In this document: piece by piece, positions 9,788-19,182 of the stretch
Layout of the letters: every line of letters starts with the position of its first letter
Numbering within the stretch: the first letter of the stretch is position 1
NCBI RefSeq assembly: GCF_017357105.1
Contig: NZ_CP071596.1
Location: forward strand, 124,001-188,000
Direction: 5' to 3'
Length of the DNA: 64,000 nucleotides
From: Natronosalvus caseinilyticus
GTDB taxonomy: Archaea; Halobacteriota; Halobacteria; Halobacteriales; Natrialbaceae
Made by a program: the position numbers and the translations under genes
The notes under the pieces: generated by a model
Databases searched by the model: none
What the model was told of the DNA's origin: nothing
What the model saw: only the letters and a program-made list of their open reading frames with translations

Positions 9788-10150
9788 GTGAGCGGTGGAC
9801 CGATACTGACAGCTCGAAGGAATCTTTTTGACGGGAGACGTGTAACGAAAGCTAAGGTACTTGCTGGATTGCGACAACTCAACGTCTACAGCAAAGTTGC
9901 GACGGGGAGCGCGTGTCTCGGCCTGATCGTCCTTCTCGTCGTCGGCGGCCCGCCCTATCCCTACGAAGCGGTCATGCTGTTCGGTATCGCCGCGCTCACG
10001 GTCGGACTGGCGATGTATCGGAATTCCGGTTCAGACGATGACGACGAGTATGCACCGGACAGCCCATCGACGCGTTCGGATCGGCAGAAAGAACGCGAGA
10101 AGAAGGTTGAAGCGGACAAAGTGCGGGCTATAAACGAAGGAAACCTGTAA
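9788..10150 (+). CDS. Small membrane protein of unknown function
   Basis: The frame contains two hydrophobic helices (ATGSACLGLIVLLVVGG and AVMLFGIAALTVGLAMY) followed by a charged C-terminal tail rich in Asp then Lys/Arg/Glu (RQKEREKKVEADK). I do not recognise the family. The start is uncertain: GTG at 9788 gives 120 residues, and TTG at 9869 would begin just before the first helix. There is no ATG before the second helix. An AT-rich stretch at 9820-9832 could be a promoter, which would favour the shorter form. The codon pattern is like its neighbours. Confidence 0.55.
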   Translation: MSGGPILTARRNLFDGRRVTKAKVLAGLRQLNVYSKVATGSACLGLIVLLVVGGPPYPYEAVMLFGIAALTVGLAMYRNSGSDDDDEYAPDSPSTRSDRQKEREKKVEADKVRAINEGNL

Positions 10151-10263
10151 TGGGTTCGGCGGGGCGCGGGTATCGAACTCGCCTCTCGAGAGGAACTGAT
10201 CGAGAGGGATTCGGTGTGTCACCCGGGAACCGCCCTGCACCTACCGCTGCGGTCCGTTACCAG

Positions 10264-10407
10264 TCACTCGATCGGCATCGCCGTGTTCCGATAGGCGACC
10301 CCGCACGCGGGGCAGGTTCCGGGGTTCGTCGTCGCGGTGACCGTGTCCCCGCACTCGAGGCACTCATAAGTCGATTCGGCCGCTGGGTCGTATGGAGCGT
10401 CCTTCAT
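10264..10407 (-). CDS. Small rubrerythrin-like zinc-ribbon protein
   Basis: The product is 47 residues with a single zinc ribbon made of two CxxC knuckles, ECLECGD near residue 16 and TCPACGV near 32. It resembles the short rubrerythrin-rubredoxin-like domain proteins found across haloarchaea. It could bind Zn2+ or Fe. The frame is open far upstream as a shadow of the neighbouring large gene, but the ATG at 10405-10407 begins directly before the conserved part. An AT-rich segment (CAATATTTG) about 40 bases upstream may hold its promoter. Confidence 0.75.
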   Translation of the reverse strand: MKDAPYDPAAESTYECLECGDTVTATTNPGTCPACGVAYRNTAMPIE

Positions 10408-10513
10408 GGGTAGCCGGCCACGCGACGGTCGGTGGCCACGTGGTGCAATATTTGCCCGACGCCGATGGGCGTGGTGGTTTATTTCTAAACCCCTCTTCGA
10501 CACACCAGGTTTA

Positions 10514-13462
10514 CTATTGAACCTTCGTCGCGTACGAGTCATCGAACAGGATCGAAAAGAGCGTTCGCTCGACCGCCCTGACGTGGTTCGAGAAGGCCGT
10601 CGGAGAGATGTCCAGCGAGTCGGCGACAGCCGAGCCGGTCTGGGCTCGCGGCGTCGCGAAGAATCCGGCGTGGTAGGCCGTCCGAACCACCTCGAGTTGG
10701 CGGTCGGTGAGGGACTCCAGGACCGCGGACTCGAGGCGAGCGCCGGTCGTCGGGGGGCCGGTCCGTTCCCGGCGGGTCGCGAGCCTCGCGTCGAGGTAGG
10801 TCGATCGGACGAGATCGTCGATCGATGCGGTTTCGACGGGGCTCGGCACGTCCACCGAGAGCGTCGTACCGTCGGGATCGGCAGTGAGGCGGCGGACGAC
10901 GCCGCCGTGTTCGGCCAGTCGGGTCGCGAGCGCCAGCTCGGAGAGCGTGAGTCGGACGAGCCCTCCGTCCGCGCTCGCACTCGCGTTGACGACGTGTGCA
11001 TCCTCGACACCGGTCAGGGACGCAGCCCGGTCGACGACCGCCTCGGGCGAGCAGCCGGAGACGGTGACGAACGTCAACACGCCCGATTCCAGGCGCTGAA
11101 TACCGCCTTCGAGGTCGAGCCGACACTCGAGGGTTCGGGCGAGGCGATCGATCGCCGTTCCCGTGTTCTCGACGTCGGTCTCGTAGGTGAGTTCGGCTAC
11201 GCGACCGCCCAGCAGGGCGTGGGTTCGTTCGACCGACCCGATCGCCGAGGCGATGGTCTCGCCGAGTTCCCGGAGCACTTCCCGCGCGGTCTCGTCGAAG
11301 GCGTCGGGTCGGTCCGCGTAGACCGTCAGCGCACCGTAGCTGAACTCGTCGTACGCGAGGGGAACGCTGGCGACGGATTGAAACCCGCGGGTCAGCGCCG
11401 GCGAACGCCACTCGCCAGCCCGCAGATCGCTCGCGACGTTCTCGACGACCGTCGGCGACCGGGTCTCGAGCGTCTGCGAGGTTGGCTCCGACCCCGTCGA
11501 ATCGGCCGCGAGGGTCTCGAGCGCGTCGAGGTATCCCTGGCCGTCGCCGGCCCAGGCGCGGGGCGTGACCTCGTCGGTTCGCGGGTCGAGCGACCCGATC
11601 CAGGCGAACGCGAATCGGTCGGCATCGGTGAGGCGATCGCAGACGGCGCCCTCGATGTCGTCGCGGGTGTCGGCCCGGACGAGGTCCCGCCCAATCTCGC
11701 GGATGATCTCGTTGATTCGATCGAGCGCGCTCAGGCGCTGGTTCTGCCGCTTGAGTTCCCGATCTCGAGCCCTGAGTCGCGAGTCCCGTTCGACCCGGTC
11801 GAAGGCGGCCTCGGCCGTCGCCGCCAGCAGGTCCGCGACCTCGACTGTGACGTCGTCCAGCGCGGCGGGGTCGGTAGTTCCGGCGAGGAAGACGCCGTGG
11901 TCAGCGAGCGGGACGATGACCCCGCTTCGAAGCCCGTCAACGGGTGAATCGGACGGGTCGAGTTCCTCGAAGACGTGCGTCTCGTCCTCGACGAACGCGT
12001 TCGCGAGCGCGTCGTCGGCTCCCAGCGAGATCGCCTCGAGTCGGTCGCGGTCGCCGGCGCCGCTGGAGGCCGCCACCTCGAGCGCGTTCGCCGCCGTGTC
12101 GAAGCGATAGACCGCGGCCGAGGGGAGCGAGAGGACGGCCTCGACGTCGTCGACGACGCGCTGAGCGATCTCGACCTCGGACTCGGCGTACAGGAGGGCG
12201 CGAGCCGTCTCGTGGAGCGACGTGAGCGCGCGCTCGCGCTGCTTGCGAGTGGTGACGTCGCGGCAGCTAAACAGCCGACGGCCGTCCTGAATCGAGACTT
12301 CGCGGACGTTCACGAGGAGCGCGTGTTCGTCGCCGCCCCGGTCGGTCGCCGTACACTCGACGTTCGTGAGGACGCCACGGTCGGCGAGTGCGTCTTCGTC
12401 GTAGAAATCGCCCAGCAGGGCGTCGATCGTTCCCAGTTCGTGGATCTCCGCGGCGGTGTAGCCGAAGATGAAGTGGACGTTCGGACAGACGTACGTGAAG
12501 CGCCCCTCCTCGTCGGTGAGCAACACCGTGTCGGTCATGTGCGCGAGCGTCACCCGGTGGAGTTCCTCCGAGCGTCGGAGTTCGCGGATCGTCTCGACGC
12601 GTTCGGTGACGTCGCGACCGAGGACCACCATCCCCTGATCGCCCGAGTCGATCGGGTGAAACGAGAGCGCGAGCGTTCGTTCCTCGAGGTTCGGACGCGT
12701 TCGTTCCTCGCCGTCCGGAAGGGCTCGTTCCTCGGGGTCCGGACGCGAGAGGGTCACCTCTCGCTCCGCGTACGCGCCCGATCGGGCGGCCTCGAGCCCC
12801 GACTCGAGTGGACTGACCGCCTCAACGGGCCAGTAGCGGCGGTCAACGAACGAGCGGCCGACCGGATCGGCCCCTGCCTCGAGGCGCTCGCGGACGACCG
12901 GGTTGGTGTCGGCGATCGTGCCGTCGGCCTCGAGCACCCAGAGGTACGTTCCGGCGTCCGACGCGTCGCCGCCATCGCCACCCGCTGATCCGTCGGCGAT
13001 GGCGTCGAACTGGCGGGCCCGCCGGTGTGCGTCGGAGTGAATCCGGAGGCCCTCGGGTTTGTCCCGATCCTGGAGGACCGCGTCGAGCATCTCCTGGAGG
13101 AGCGACTCCCGACCATCGAACGGAACGTAGCCACTTGCGCCTGCCGCGAGGTGCCGGCTGGCGAGGCGTTCGTCCCCGTCTCGCGGCACGCTCACCAGGG
13201 GGGTGGTCGGCCAGCGCGCTCGCACGCGCTCGACGAACGAGCGCCCGTCGTCCGGCGTCGTCGCGTCGACGAGGACGACGGCCGGGTCGTCGCCGTCCCA
13301 CGACGCCAGCGGATCGTCCGAATCAGCCGTCGAAACCGCCACAGGCTCGAGTTTCGGAACCGTCGCCTCGAGAGTCGCGCGCACCGCCTCGATCCAGTCT
13401 GGGGCACCGATCAGCAGCGCCGTGTTCGGTGCGGATTCGTCGATACCGGTACCGCGTTCCAT
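10514..13462 (-). CDS. Multi-domain PAS/GAF sensor with bacterio-opsin-activator HTH_10 output
   Basis: The 982-residue protein is a haloarchaeal Bat-like one-component regulator. In order it has a receiver-like domain (about 12-130; VVLVDATTPDDG keeps the Asp), a PAS domain (about 165-290), a second PAS (about 300-400; VLLTDEEGRFTYVCPN), two GAF domains (about 410-550 and 575-740), a BAT-type domain (about 750-905) and a C-terminal HTH_10 (LTDRQLEVVRTAYHAGFF near residue 915). HTH_10 proteins activate genes such as bop in Halobacterium; the target and signal here are unknown. An 8-residue tandem repeat sits inside the first PAS. Neither opsin nor carotenoid genes are in the window. Confidence 0.9.
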   Translation of the reverse strand: MERGTGIDESAPNTALLIGAPDWIEAVRATLEATVPKLEPVAVSTADSDDPLASWDGDDPAVVLVDATTPDDGRSFVERVRARWPTTPLVSVPRDGDERLASRHLAAGASGYVPFDGRESLLQEMLDAVLQDRDKPEGLRIHSDAHRRARQFDAIADGSAGGDGGDASDAGTYLWVLEADGTIADTNPVVRERLEAGADPVGRSFVDRRYWPVEAVSPLESGLEAARSGAYAEREVTLSRPDPEERALPDGEERTRPNLEERTLALSFHPIDSGDQGMVVLGRDVTERVETIRELRRSEELHRVTLAHMTDTVLLTDEEGRFTYVCPNVHFIFGYTAAEIHELGTIDALLGDFYDEDALADRGVLTNVECTATDRGGDEHALLVNVREVSIQDGRRLFSCRDVTTRKQRERALTSLHETARALLYAESEVEIAQRVVDDVEAVLSLPSAAVYRFDTAANALEVAASSGAGDRDRLEAISLGADDALANAFVEDETHVFEELDPSDSPVDGLRSGVIVPLADHGVFLAGTTDPAALDDVTVEVADLLAATAEAAFDRVERDSRLRARDRELKRQNQRLSALDRINEIIREIGRDLVRADTRDDIEGAVCDRLTDADRFAFAWIGSLDPRTDEVTPRAWAGDGQGYLDALETLAADSTGSEPTSQTLETRSPTVVENVASDLRAGEWRSPALTRGFQSVASVPLAYDEFSYGALTVYADRPDAFDETAREVLRELGETIASAIGSVERTHALLGGRVAELTYETDVENTGTAIDRLARTLECRLDLEGGIQRLESGVLTFVTVSGCSPEAVVDRAASLTGVEDAHVVNASASADGGLVRLTLSELALATRLAEHGGVVRRLTADPDGTTLSVDVPSPVETASIDDLVRSTYLDARLATRRERTGPPTTGARLESAVLESLTDRQLEVVRTAYHAGFFATPRAQTGSAVADSLDISPTAFSNHVRAVERTLFSILFDDSYATKVQ
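12675..12746. repeat. 24-bp tandem repeat, three copies, in frame
   Basis: The core CGTTCCTCG recurs at 12678, 12702 and 12726, exactly 24 bases apart. On the coding (minus) strand it gives three diverged copies of an eight-residue unit of the form P-x-x-EER-x-x. It lies in the first PAS region of the Bat-like regulator and looks like a slippage-generated surface insert. Confidence 0.8.
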
Positions 13463-13564
13463 CGGTGGCCATTCTCATCGAGCCACTATAGTAGTCCGCC
13501 TGACGGCCGTTCGGGAGACTGCCTCGAGGGCAGGTTTTATCGGCCGCGGCCTCGCCGTCTCCGT

Positions 13565-14527
13565 ATGGTCACGGATGCGGACACGAATACGGGCACGGAC
13601 ACGGACATCGGAGCCGTCCGCGAGGTCGACGCCGGCGACTGCGACGACCTCTACTACGTCGACACCGGCATGTACGACACGAGCGAGTACGGCGCGGCGT
13701 ACGTCCTCGACGCCGAGCGTCCCGCCGTCGTCGAGACGGGCATCGGGACCAACCACGAGCGCATCCTCGAGGCTCTCGACGCCATCGGAATCGATCGCGC
13801 GGACCTCGAGGCCGTCGTCGTCACCCACATCCACCTGGATCACGCCGGCGGCGCCGGCTTCCTCGCCGAGGCGTGCCCGAACGCCGACGTCTACGTCCAC
13901 CACGTCGGCGCCCCCCACCTGATCGATCCCGAGCGCCTCGTCGCCGGGACGAAAGCCGCCGTCGGCGACCAGTGGGAGTTCTACGTCGACCCCGAACCCG
14001 TCCCCGAAGACCGGGTGATCGAGTTCGAAGACGGCGACGTCATCGACCTCGGGAACTACTCGCTGATCGCCCACGATGCCCCTGGCCACGCCCCCCACCA
14101 GGCCGTCCTCGAGGTTCCCGAGCTGGACGCCGTCTTCACCGGCGACGCCGCCGGCATCTGGGTCCCCTCGCTCGAGACGATTCGCGAGACCTCCCCGCCC
14201 GCACAGTTCTCCCTCGAGGGCTGCCTGGACGACCTCGAGACGATCCGCGAGATCGATCCGTCGGTCCTGCTCTACACCCACTTCGGCCCCCGCGAGGTCG
14301 AGGATCTCGACGCCGCGCTCGAGACCTACGGCGACGTCCTCGAGTCGTGGGTCGATCGGGTGGAACGAACGCGAGCGGAACTCGAGGACGACGAGGCCGT
14401 GGTCGACGCACTCGCCGAGGAGGCCGACGAACGATTCGTCGAGGTCTGGGGCGAGCGAAAGACGCACGCCGAAACCGCGATGAACGCCCGCGGCGTGCTG
14501 GGGTATCTCGACTGGAAGGGTGAGTGA
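13565..14527 (+). CDS. MBL-fold metallo-hydrolase
   Basis: The 320-residue protein has a metallo-beta-lactamase fold with the binuclear metal motif THIHLDHAGG near residue 85, then PGHAPHQ near 173, FTGDAAG near 192 and a late His in YTHFGPRE near 239. The first 20 residues are a Thr/Asp-rich low-complexity leader. It resembles the generic haloarchaeal MBL hydrolases related to glyoxalase II, whose substrates are mostly unknown. The ATG at 13565 is the first that leaves a sensible N-terminus. It is transcribed divergently from the large PAS/GAF regulator (102-base gap), so the two may share regulation. Confidence 0.9.
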   Translation: MVTDADTNTGTDTDIGAVREVDAGDCDDLYYVDTGMYDTSEYGAAYVLDAERPAVVETGIGTNHERILEALDAIGIDRADLEAVVVTHIHLDHAGGAGFLAEACPNADVYVHHVGAPHLIDPERLVAGTKAAVGDQWEFYVDPEPVPEDRVIEFEDGDVIDLGNYSLIAHDAPGHAPHQAVLEVPELDAVFTGDAAGIWVPSLETIRETSPPAQFSLEGCLDDLETIREIDPSVLLYTHFGPREVEDLDAALETYGDVLESWVDRVERTRAELEDDEAVVDALAEEADERFVEVWGERKTHAETAMNARGVLGYLDWKGE

Positions 14528-14560
14528 ATTCGCGTCGAAAAACGGCTCCGGCGACTCCCG

Positions 14561-15457
14561 CTAGCTCGAGTCCGACTCCGCCTCGGTGATCGCGCTCGAG
14601 ACGTCGTCGTGGGAGGCCGCCTGGCTCGATTCGCCGTCCTCGTCCGACGACCTGGACGACGAGGCGAGCGGTGAGGACGGATCGGGCGTCGTCGACTCGT
14701 CGGATTCGGCGTCCTCGTCCGAGGCGTCGTCCGGGACGTCAGGCGATTCGATACCGGCGAGATCCGCGGCGAGCCGGCGATAGGCGACCGCAGCTGGACT
14801 CTCCGGATCGTGCACGACGAGGGGCGTTCCCGCGTACACGCTCTCGCGAACGAGCGGATCGTCCGGGACTGTACCGAGGAGGGCCACGTCGAGTCGGTCG
14901 GCGATCTCGTCGTAGGAGACGTCGCCCGCCGGGCGCGTCCGGGTGACGATCAGCCCGGCCGTCGAGCCACCCGCTCGTTCGGTCAACTCGATGGTCTTCT
15001 TCACGTCGTGAACCGATGCCGGTTCCGGGGTGGAGACGAGAAAGACGGCGTCGGCGAGCCCCAGCGGAAGGACGGTCTCGTGGCTCACGCCCGCGCCGAC
15101 GTCGAGCAGGACGTACTCGAATCGCTCGCGAAGCGTCTCAACGACCTCGCGGAGCCCCTCGGGGCTCGTTTCGGCGTAGTCGTCGAGCCCCGTCCCGCTC
15201 GGGATCGCGACGATGTTCTCGGCGAGGTTGTACGTGGCGTCTTCGATCGACGCGTCGGACGCCAGCACGTCGTGGAGCGTCGTCGACTCGGGGGTCAGGC
15301 TCACGAACCCGGCCAGGTTCGCCATGCCGAGGTCGACGTCGACGATGGCGACGTGTTTGCCAGCCTGGGCGAGGGCCGTCCCGAGGTTCACCGTCGTCGT
15401 CGTCTTCCCGACACCGCCTTTTCCACTCGCGATGGCGTATACCGTCTCTTGAGACAT
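14561..15457 (-). CDS. minD: MinD/ParA-type P-loop ATPase
   Basis: The 298-residue protein is a MinD-like ATPase with the deviant Walker A motif KGGVGKTTTTVNLG at residues 14-27, switch I region VDVDLGMANLAG and Walker B-like YVLLDVGAG. About the last 60 residues form an acidic Ser/Asp/Glu-rich tail. Haloarchaea encode several MinD paralogues. They are not division-site selectors as in bacteria; at least one controls polar placement of motility structures. The gene is preceded on the same strand, about 200 bases upstream, by a membrane-anchored HTH protein. The gene symbol reflects the family only. Confidence 0.9.
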   Translation of the reverse strand: MSQETVYAIASGKGGVGKTTTTVNLGTALAQAGKHVAIVDVDLGMANLAGFVSLTPESTTLHDVLASDASIEDATYNLAENIVAIPSGTGLDDYAETSPEGLREVVETLRERFEYVLLDVGAGVSHETVLPLGLADAVFLVSTPEPASVHDVKKTIELTERAGGSTAGLIVTRTRPAGDVSYDEIADRLDVALLGTVPDDPLVRESVYAGTPLVVHDPESPAAVAYRRLAADLAGIESPDVPDDASDEDAESDESTTPDPSSPLASSSRSSDEDGESSQAASHDDVSSAITEAESDSS

Positions 15458-15654
15458 ACTCGATTACTAGCCGGACAGTGTAGCGGGAGGACCTTAAATC
15501 GTGAGTACACCGCCTCGAGTCGTGTCAGTGCGACTGAGTACGCGCCTCCATCGTCGCGCTCGACGCAGGAAGCAGAAATCAGTGGGCAGGAACTCGAGAC
15601 GATCGACAGGGCTCGAGTGTCGAAAGGATGCGAGCGTCGAGAAGGTCGCGAGCG

Positions 15655-16977
15655 TCAATCGAGTTCGGTCGGATCGATCTCGGGCAGCGTAATGAGGTTC
15701 TCCCGACCGATGCGGAGTTTCTCGATCTCGTCGTCGTCGTCCATCTTCGAGAGCAACTGGGAGACCTTGGCGTTCGACCAGCCGGTCTCCTTGACGATCG
15801 AGGCCTGTTTCATCCGACCGCCGTTGCCCCGCAGGAGTCGAAGCACTCGCTCTTCGTCGCTGAGCAGGTCTGGATCGATCCCGCCCCCGTCGTCGGGTTC
15901 CTCGAGCGGGTCATCCGATGGGGCGGCGACGGGCGGGGTCGTTGGGTCTTGCGTGCTCGGTTCGTCGTCCTCGAGTCGGTCGCGAACGGGGGCCGGGAGC
16001 CAGGCAGGTACCGAGGACGACCCCGAACCCGAACCCGAACTCGAGCGCTGAGTCACGAGGTAGCCACCGACGACGGCGACGGTCAGCAACGCGAGGGCGG
16101 CGCCACCGAGGAGGACGCCCGTCGAGGCCCACGATTCCGGATCCTCGGGTGGCGGTGTCTCGCCGCCGGGTCCGTCGGTCCCCCCGGTGCCATCGTCCGA
16201 AGATTCTCCCCGCAGCAACACGAATTCACGTTTGTCGTCGCCGTCCTCGACGAATTCGACCGGGCCGTCCCAGACGAGTGCCCCATCGTCCCGTCTCGAG
16301 AAATCGTCGGGGAACGACTGAAACCCGTAGTTAGATGGGATAGCGACGACGAGTTGCTGGTCGGTGTTCAGCGCCGGAAACCAGGAGCCGTCTCCGTCCG
16401 GCGTCTCGAACGCGTCACCCACGTGAATCTTACTCCCCTCGGTCGTCGCGAACGACTCCCACGTGAACGAGTAGGCGACGACGCCGACGCGATCGGTCGA
16501 CTGTTCGCCCATCGGACCGCTTCGATTGACCTCTTCGATTCGCGGCTCGTCGTACCCAGCGTCGACGAGTGCCATCTCGCGGCCGGTCGCCTCCGAAGCC
16601 GCGGCCACGTACCGCTCGTACGTCGACGCGTCGTAGCCGGCGTCGCGCTCGCCGTTGGCGACCGAGGCGGCGTACGACTGGAACGCCTCCTCGTCCTCGG
16701 CGTCCTCGAGGAGGAAGCGACTCTCGATCGTCCACCGGGCGTCGCCGCTGTCCGTGACGTTGATCTTGATCACCTGCTGTGGGTCAGCCGGCTGGAGCTG
16801 GCCGCCGTCGCCATCGTCGTCGCTGTCGTCGTCCTGGAGGACGAGCGGCGACTGCTCGAGCGACGACGGTCCGTGAGCCGAGTGGTCGGCGGGCGGGGTC
16901 GCGGCCACGACGCCGACACTGACGGCGGCCACGAGGAGGACCGTGAGGGCAACGACACTCGCGCGGGGAAACCGCAT
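15655..16977 (-). CDS. Membrane-anchored winged-HTH transcriptional regulator
   Basis: The 440-residue protein begins with a signal peptide (SVVALTVLLVAAVSVGVVAA), then has an extracellular domain of about 230 residues with a charged Asp-rich linker, a single membrane helix near residues 278-300 (GVLLGGAALALLTVAVVGGYL), a low-complexity linker, and a C-terminal winged HTH (SDEERVLRLLRGNGGRMK, then VSQLLSKM). This one-pass design, with an outside sensor and inside DNA-binding domain, is common in haloarchaea. The frame extends 16 codons further, but the ATG at 16977 starts the signal sequence. It diverges from the exported protein at 17160 (182-base gap), a plausible target. Confidence 0.85.
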   Translation of the reverse strand: MRFPRASVVALTVLLVAAVSVGVVAATPPADHSAHGPSSLEQSPLVLQDDDSDDDGDGGQLQPADPQQVIKINVTDSGDARWTIESRFLLEDAEDEEAFQSYAASVANGERDAGYDASTYERYVAAASEATGREMALVDAGYDEPRIEEVNRSGPMGEQSTDRVGVVAYSFTWESFATTEGSKIHVGDAFETPDGDGSWFPALNTDQQLVVAIPSNYGFQSFPDDFSRRDDGALVWDGPVEFVEDGDDKREFVLLRGESSDDGTGGTDGPGGETPPPEDPESWASTGVLLGGAALALLTVAVVGGYLVTQRSSSGSGSGSSSVPAWLPAPVRDRLEDDEPSTQDPTTPPVAAPSDDPLEEPDDGGGIDPDLLSDEERVLRLLRGNGGRMKQASIVKETGWSNAKVSQLLSKMDDDDEIEKLRIGRENLITLPEIDPTELD

Positions 16978-17159
16978 ACGTCTCAACGGGTATCTCCCAG
17001 GGCAAAAAACCCTTTCCATCCCCAATAAAACGTTATTTCCGCTTCTAAACCGTCTCCGACGCTCTCGAGGCGTTTCGTAACGCGGTTTTATCTGTCGCTA
17101 CACTACACTGATCCGGAGACGGGCGGGTTTTTGTACCAGGGGTTCTATAGCAGTGGCTA

Positions 17160-18383
17160 ATGCCCAAGGCGTCCCCCGCCCTCCTGGCGTTGTTACTGGT
17201 CTGTGCGCTTCCGGCGGTAACGCTGGTCGCTGCCGCTCCTGCTCCCGAGCCGACGACCGGCACCGAGACGCGATCGACGACCCTGACGCCGCACGACTCG
17301 AGCGGTCCCTTCCTCGAGCTCGAGAACACGGCGAATCGACTCACCGTCCCCGAGGAGAGTAAGCGCACGTATACCTCGCCGACGCAGGATTTCGGAACGG
17401 CTGTCGCGTCGGCCGACGACGAGGTTCGCGCCGACGCCGACCACTTCGCGTTCGAGCAAGCGTTCGACGAGACGACCGATCCGAACGAACGTGCCGACCT
17501 GATCGACGCCTCGCGTGACAGGATGGAAGCGCGCGTAGACGCCCTCGACGAACGCGAACGGCGGGCCGTCCAGGCGTACGCGAACGGCACCATCACCGAA
17601 CAGGAGTTCACGCAGATGGTGTTGCGCAACTACAACGAGGCGAACGCGCTAGAAGCGCAGTACCGCGACCTCCACGAGTACGTCAACCGAGTTCCTGGAT
17701 ATAGGAGCGAAAACATCCGCCCCCTAGCAGGAACCATCGCGACCCACCAGAGCCAGGCCCGCGCCGTGATCGCTGGTGCCTCAACCGCGGACCGGTCACC
17801 GTCAGTGACCATCGAAACGAGCGCCGAAGGGTATCGGCTCTCGCTGGTTTCAGGAGGCCAGTTTTACCAGGAGGTGACTCGCTTCGATCACCGGGACCGA
17901 GACGGTGAGTCCCAGTTAAACTCGCTCACCGACGCGGAGAGCCACGCGGAGGAGCGCTATCCGTGGGTGCATAGCAACATGAACTCCCGCTTTTCCTCCA
18001 CGACGTTCAGCCCCAACCTCTACCTGATCGAACTCTCCCACAGTCACGGCGGCCTGCACAGCTACATCGACGGCGCGACCGAAGCCGTCGCCCGCGAACA
18101 CCAGTCGCTCGGCCTTTCGCGACTGCCGATCGAACACCAGAACACCTGGGAGCGAGACACCGTCGCGATCACCCTGAACCGAACCCCTGGAGACGGGCCC
18201 GCGGAAATCCGCGTGACCAACCTCGAGACCGGCGAACCGGTCGAGGCGACCGTTCGTCTCGATGGCGTCGCCGTCGGACAGACAGGGAGCAACGGACACC
18301 GCTGGCTGGCGACGCCGGCGGGAGACTACGAAATCGAAGTAGAGACGGCAGACGAGACGGTGACGATCGCGCCTGCCACCTGA
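17160..18383 (+). CDS. Exported protein of unknown function with C-terminal carboxypeptidase-regulatory-like region
   Basis: The 407-residue protein starts with a hydrophobic signal sequence (ALLALLLVCALPAVTLVAAA). The next 150 residues are charged and mostly helical (PNERADLIDASRDRMEARVDAL), followed by a central beta-rich region and a C-terminal segment with a small Ig-like or PEGA-like appearance (PAEIRVTNLETGEPVEATVRLDGVAVG). I do not know the family by function. It is divergently transcribed from the membrane-anchored HTH gene, and this arrangement suggests that the regulator controls it. An extracellular or membrane-associated location is inferred. Confidence 0.75.
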   Translation: MPKASPALLALLLVCALPAVTLVAAAPAPEPTTGTETRSTTLTPHDSSGPFLELENTANRLTVPEESKRTYTSPTQDFGTAVASADDEVRADADHFAFEQAFDETTDPNERADLIDASRDRMEARVDALDERERRAVQAYANGTITEQEFTQMVLRNYNEANALEAQYRDLHEYVNRVPGYRSENIRPLAGTIATHQSQARAVIAGASTADRSPSVTIETSAEGYRLSLVSGGQFYQEVTRFDHRDRDGESQLNSLTDAESHAEERYPWVHSNMNSRFSSTTFSPNLYLIELSHSHGGLHSYIDGATEAVAREHQSLGLSRLPIEHQNTWERDTVAITLNRTPGDGPAEIRVTNLETGEPVEATVRLDGVAVGQTGSNGHRWLATPAGDYEIEVETADETVTIAPAT

Positions 18384-18567
18384 TATCCGTCGCGACACCG
18401 TTTGTCCATCCAGTACCTCGAGAGACCTGTCGCGACAGCCCGCCGTCGGTCTTCTACCTCGAGAAACCCGTCCCACAGCAGGTCAGTACCACCGGGAAAC
18501 GACGCGAGCGATGCCACGCAACTCGCCGCCTCGCACATCGATCCCTCGTAGAGCAGTCGGCCGACCA

Positions 18568-18575
18568 TTTATATT
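18568..18575 (+). promoter_or_regulatory. TATA element of the pilin-like gene
   Basis: TTTATATT is centred 27 bases before the GTG at 18599. This spacing implies a leaderless transcript and supports the GTG start. Confidence 0.65.
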
Positions 18576-18598
18576 CGAAGCCGCGGCCAGGATAGGCC

Positions 18599-19123
18599 GT
18601 GTCGACGATTCGACCCGTGACGGACGCTCGATCGGCTTCTCCGGTCGACCTGGAGAGCAACCGCGATCGAGCCGTCAGCCCACTCGTCGGGACGATCTTG
18701 CTCATCGCGATCACGGTCTTGCTGGCGGCAACCGTCGCGACGGCGATGGGGTCGCTCTCACCCGTGCCCAATACACCCACCGCGGCCATCGAGTTCGAGG
18801 TCGACACCGACCGGAACGAACTCGTGTTCGAACACGCAGGCGGCGACGCACTCGACGTCCGCGACCTGACGCTCGAGGTAACCGTCGACGGTGAACCGCT
18901 CGCCCACCAGCCGCCGGTGCCGTTCGTCGGGGCGACGGGGTTTCGTGGCTCTCCCTCGGGGCCGTTCAACGCTGCAACCGATCCGACCTGGACAGTCGGC
19001 GAACGCGCGACGATTCGTCTCGCCGCGACGAACTCGCCGGCGCTCGCGGAGGGGGCCGTCGTTCGTGTTCACCTCTCGAACGACGATGGGACGGTCGCGC
19101 GGGTCGTGGCCGAGGCCTGCTGA
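18599..19123 (+). CDS. Type IV pilin-like protein (archaeal DUF1628-type N-terminus)
   Basis: The 174-residue protein has the archaeal pilin N-terminus: a polar leader ending in [11 protein letters not shown], followed by the hydrophobic helix [20 protein letters not shown]. The prepilin peptidase PibD normally cuts just before the hydrophobic segment. The remainder (about residues 50-174) is a beta-rich domain with no recognised motif. Such proteins form adhesion or surface filaments. The start is GTG at 18599, supported by the TATA element 27 bases upstream. No assembly ATPase or membrane platform gene is nearby, so it would use machinery encoded elsewhere. Confidence 0.85.
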   Translation: MSTIRPVTDARSASPVDLESNRDRAVSPLVGTILLIAITVLLAATVATAMGSLSPVPNTPTAAIEFEVDTDRNELVFEHAGGDALDVRDLTLEVTVDGEPLAHQPPVPFVGATGFRGSPSGPFNAATDPTWTVGERATIRLAATNSPALAEGAVVRVHLSNDDGTVARVVAEAC

Positions 19124-19182
19124 TGACCACCGCTCGAGGAGTCAGCAAAAGACCCATAGCCCCAACGGTCATCGAAGCGAGT

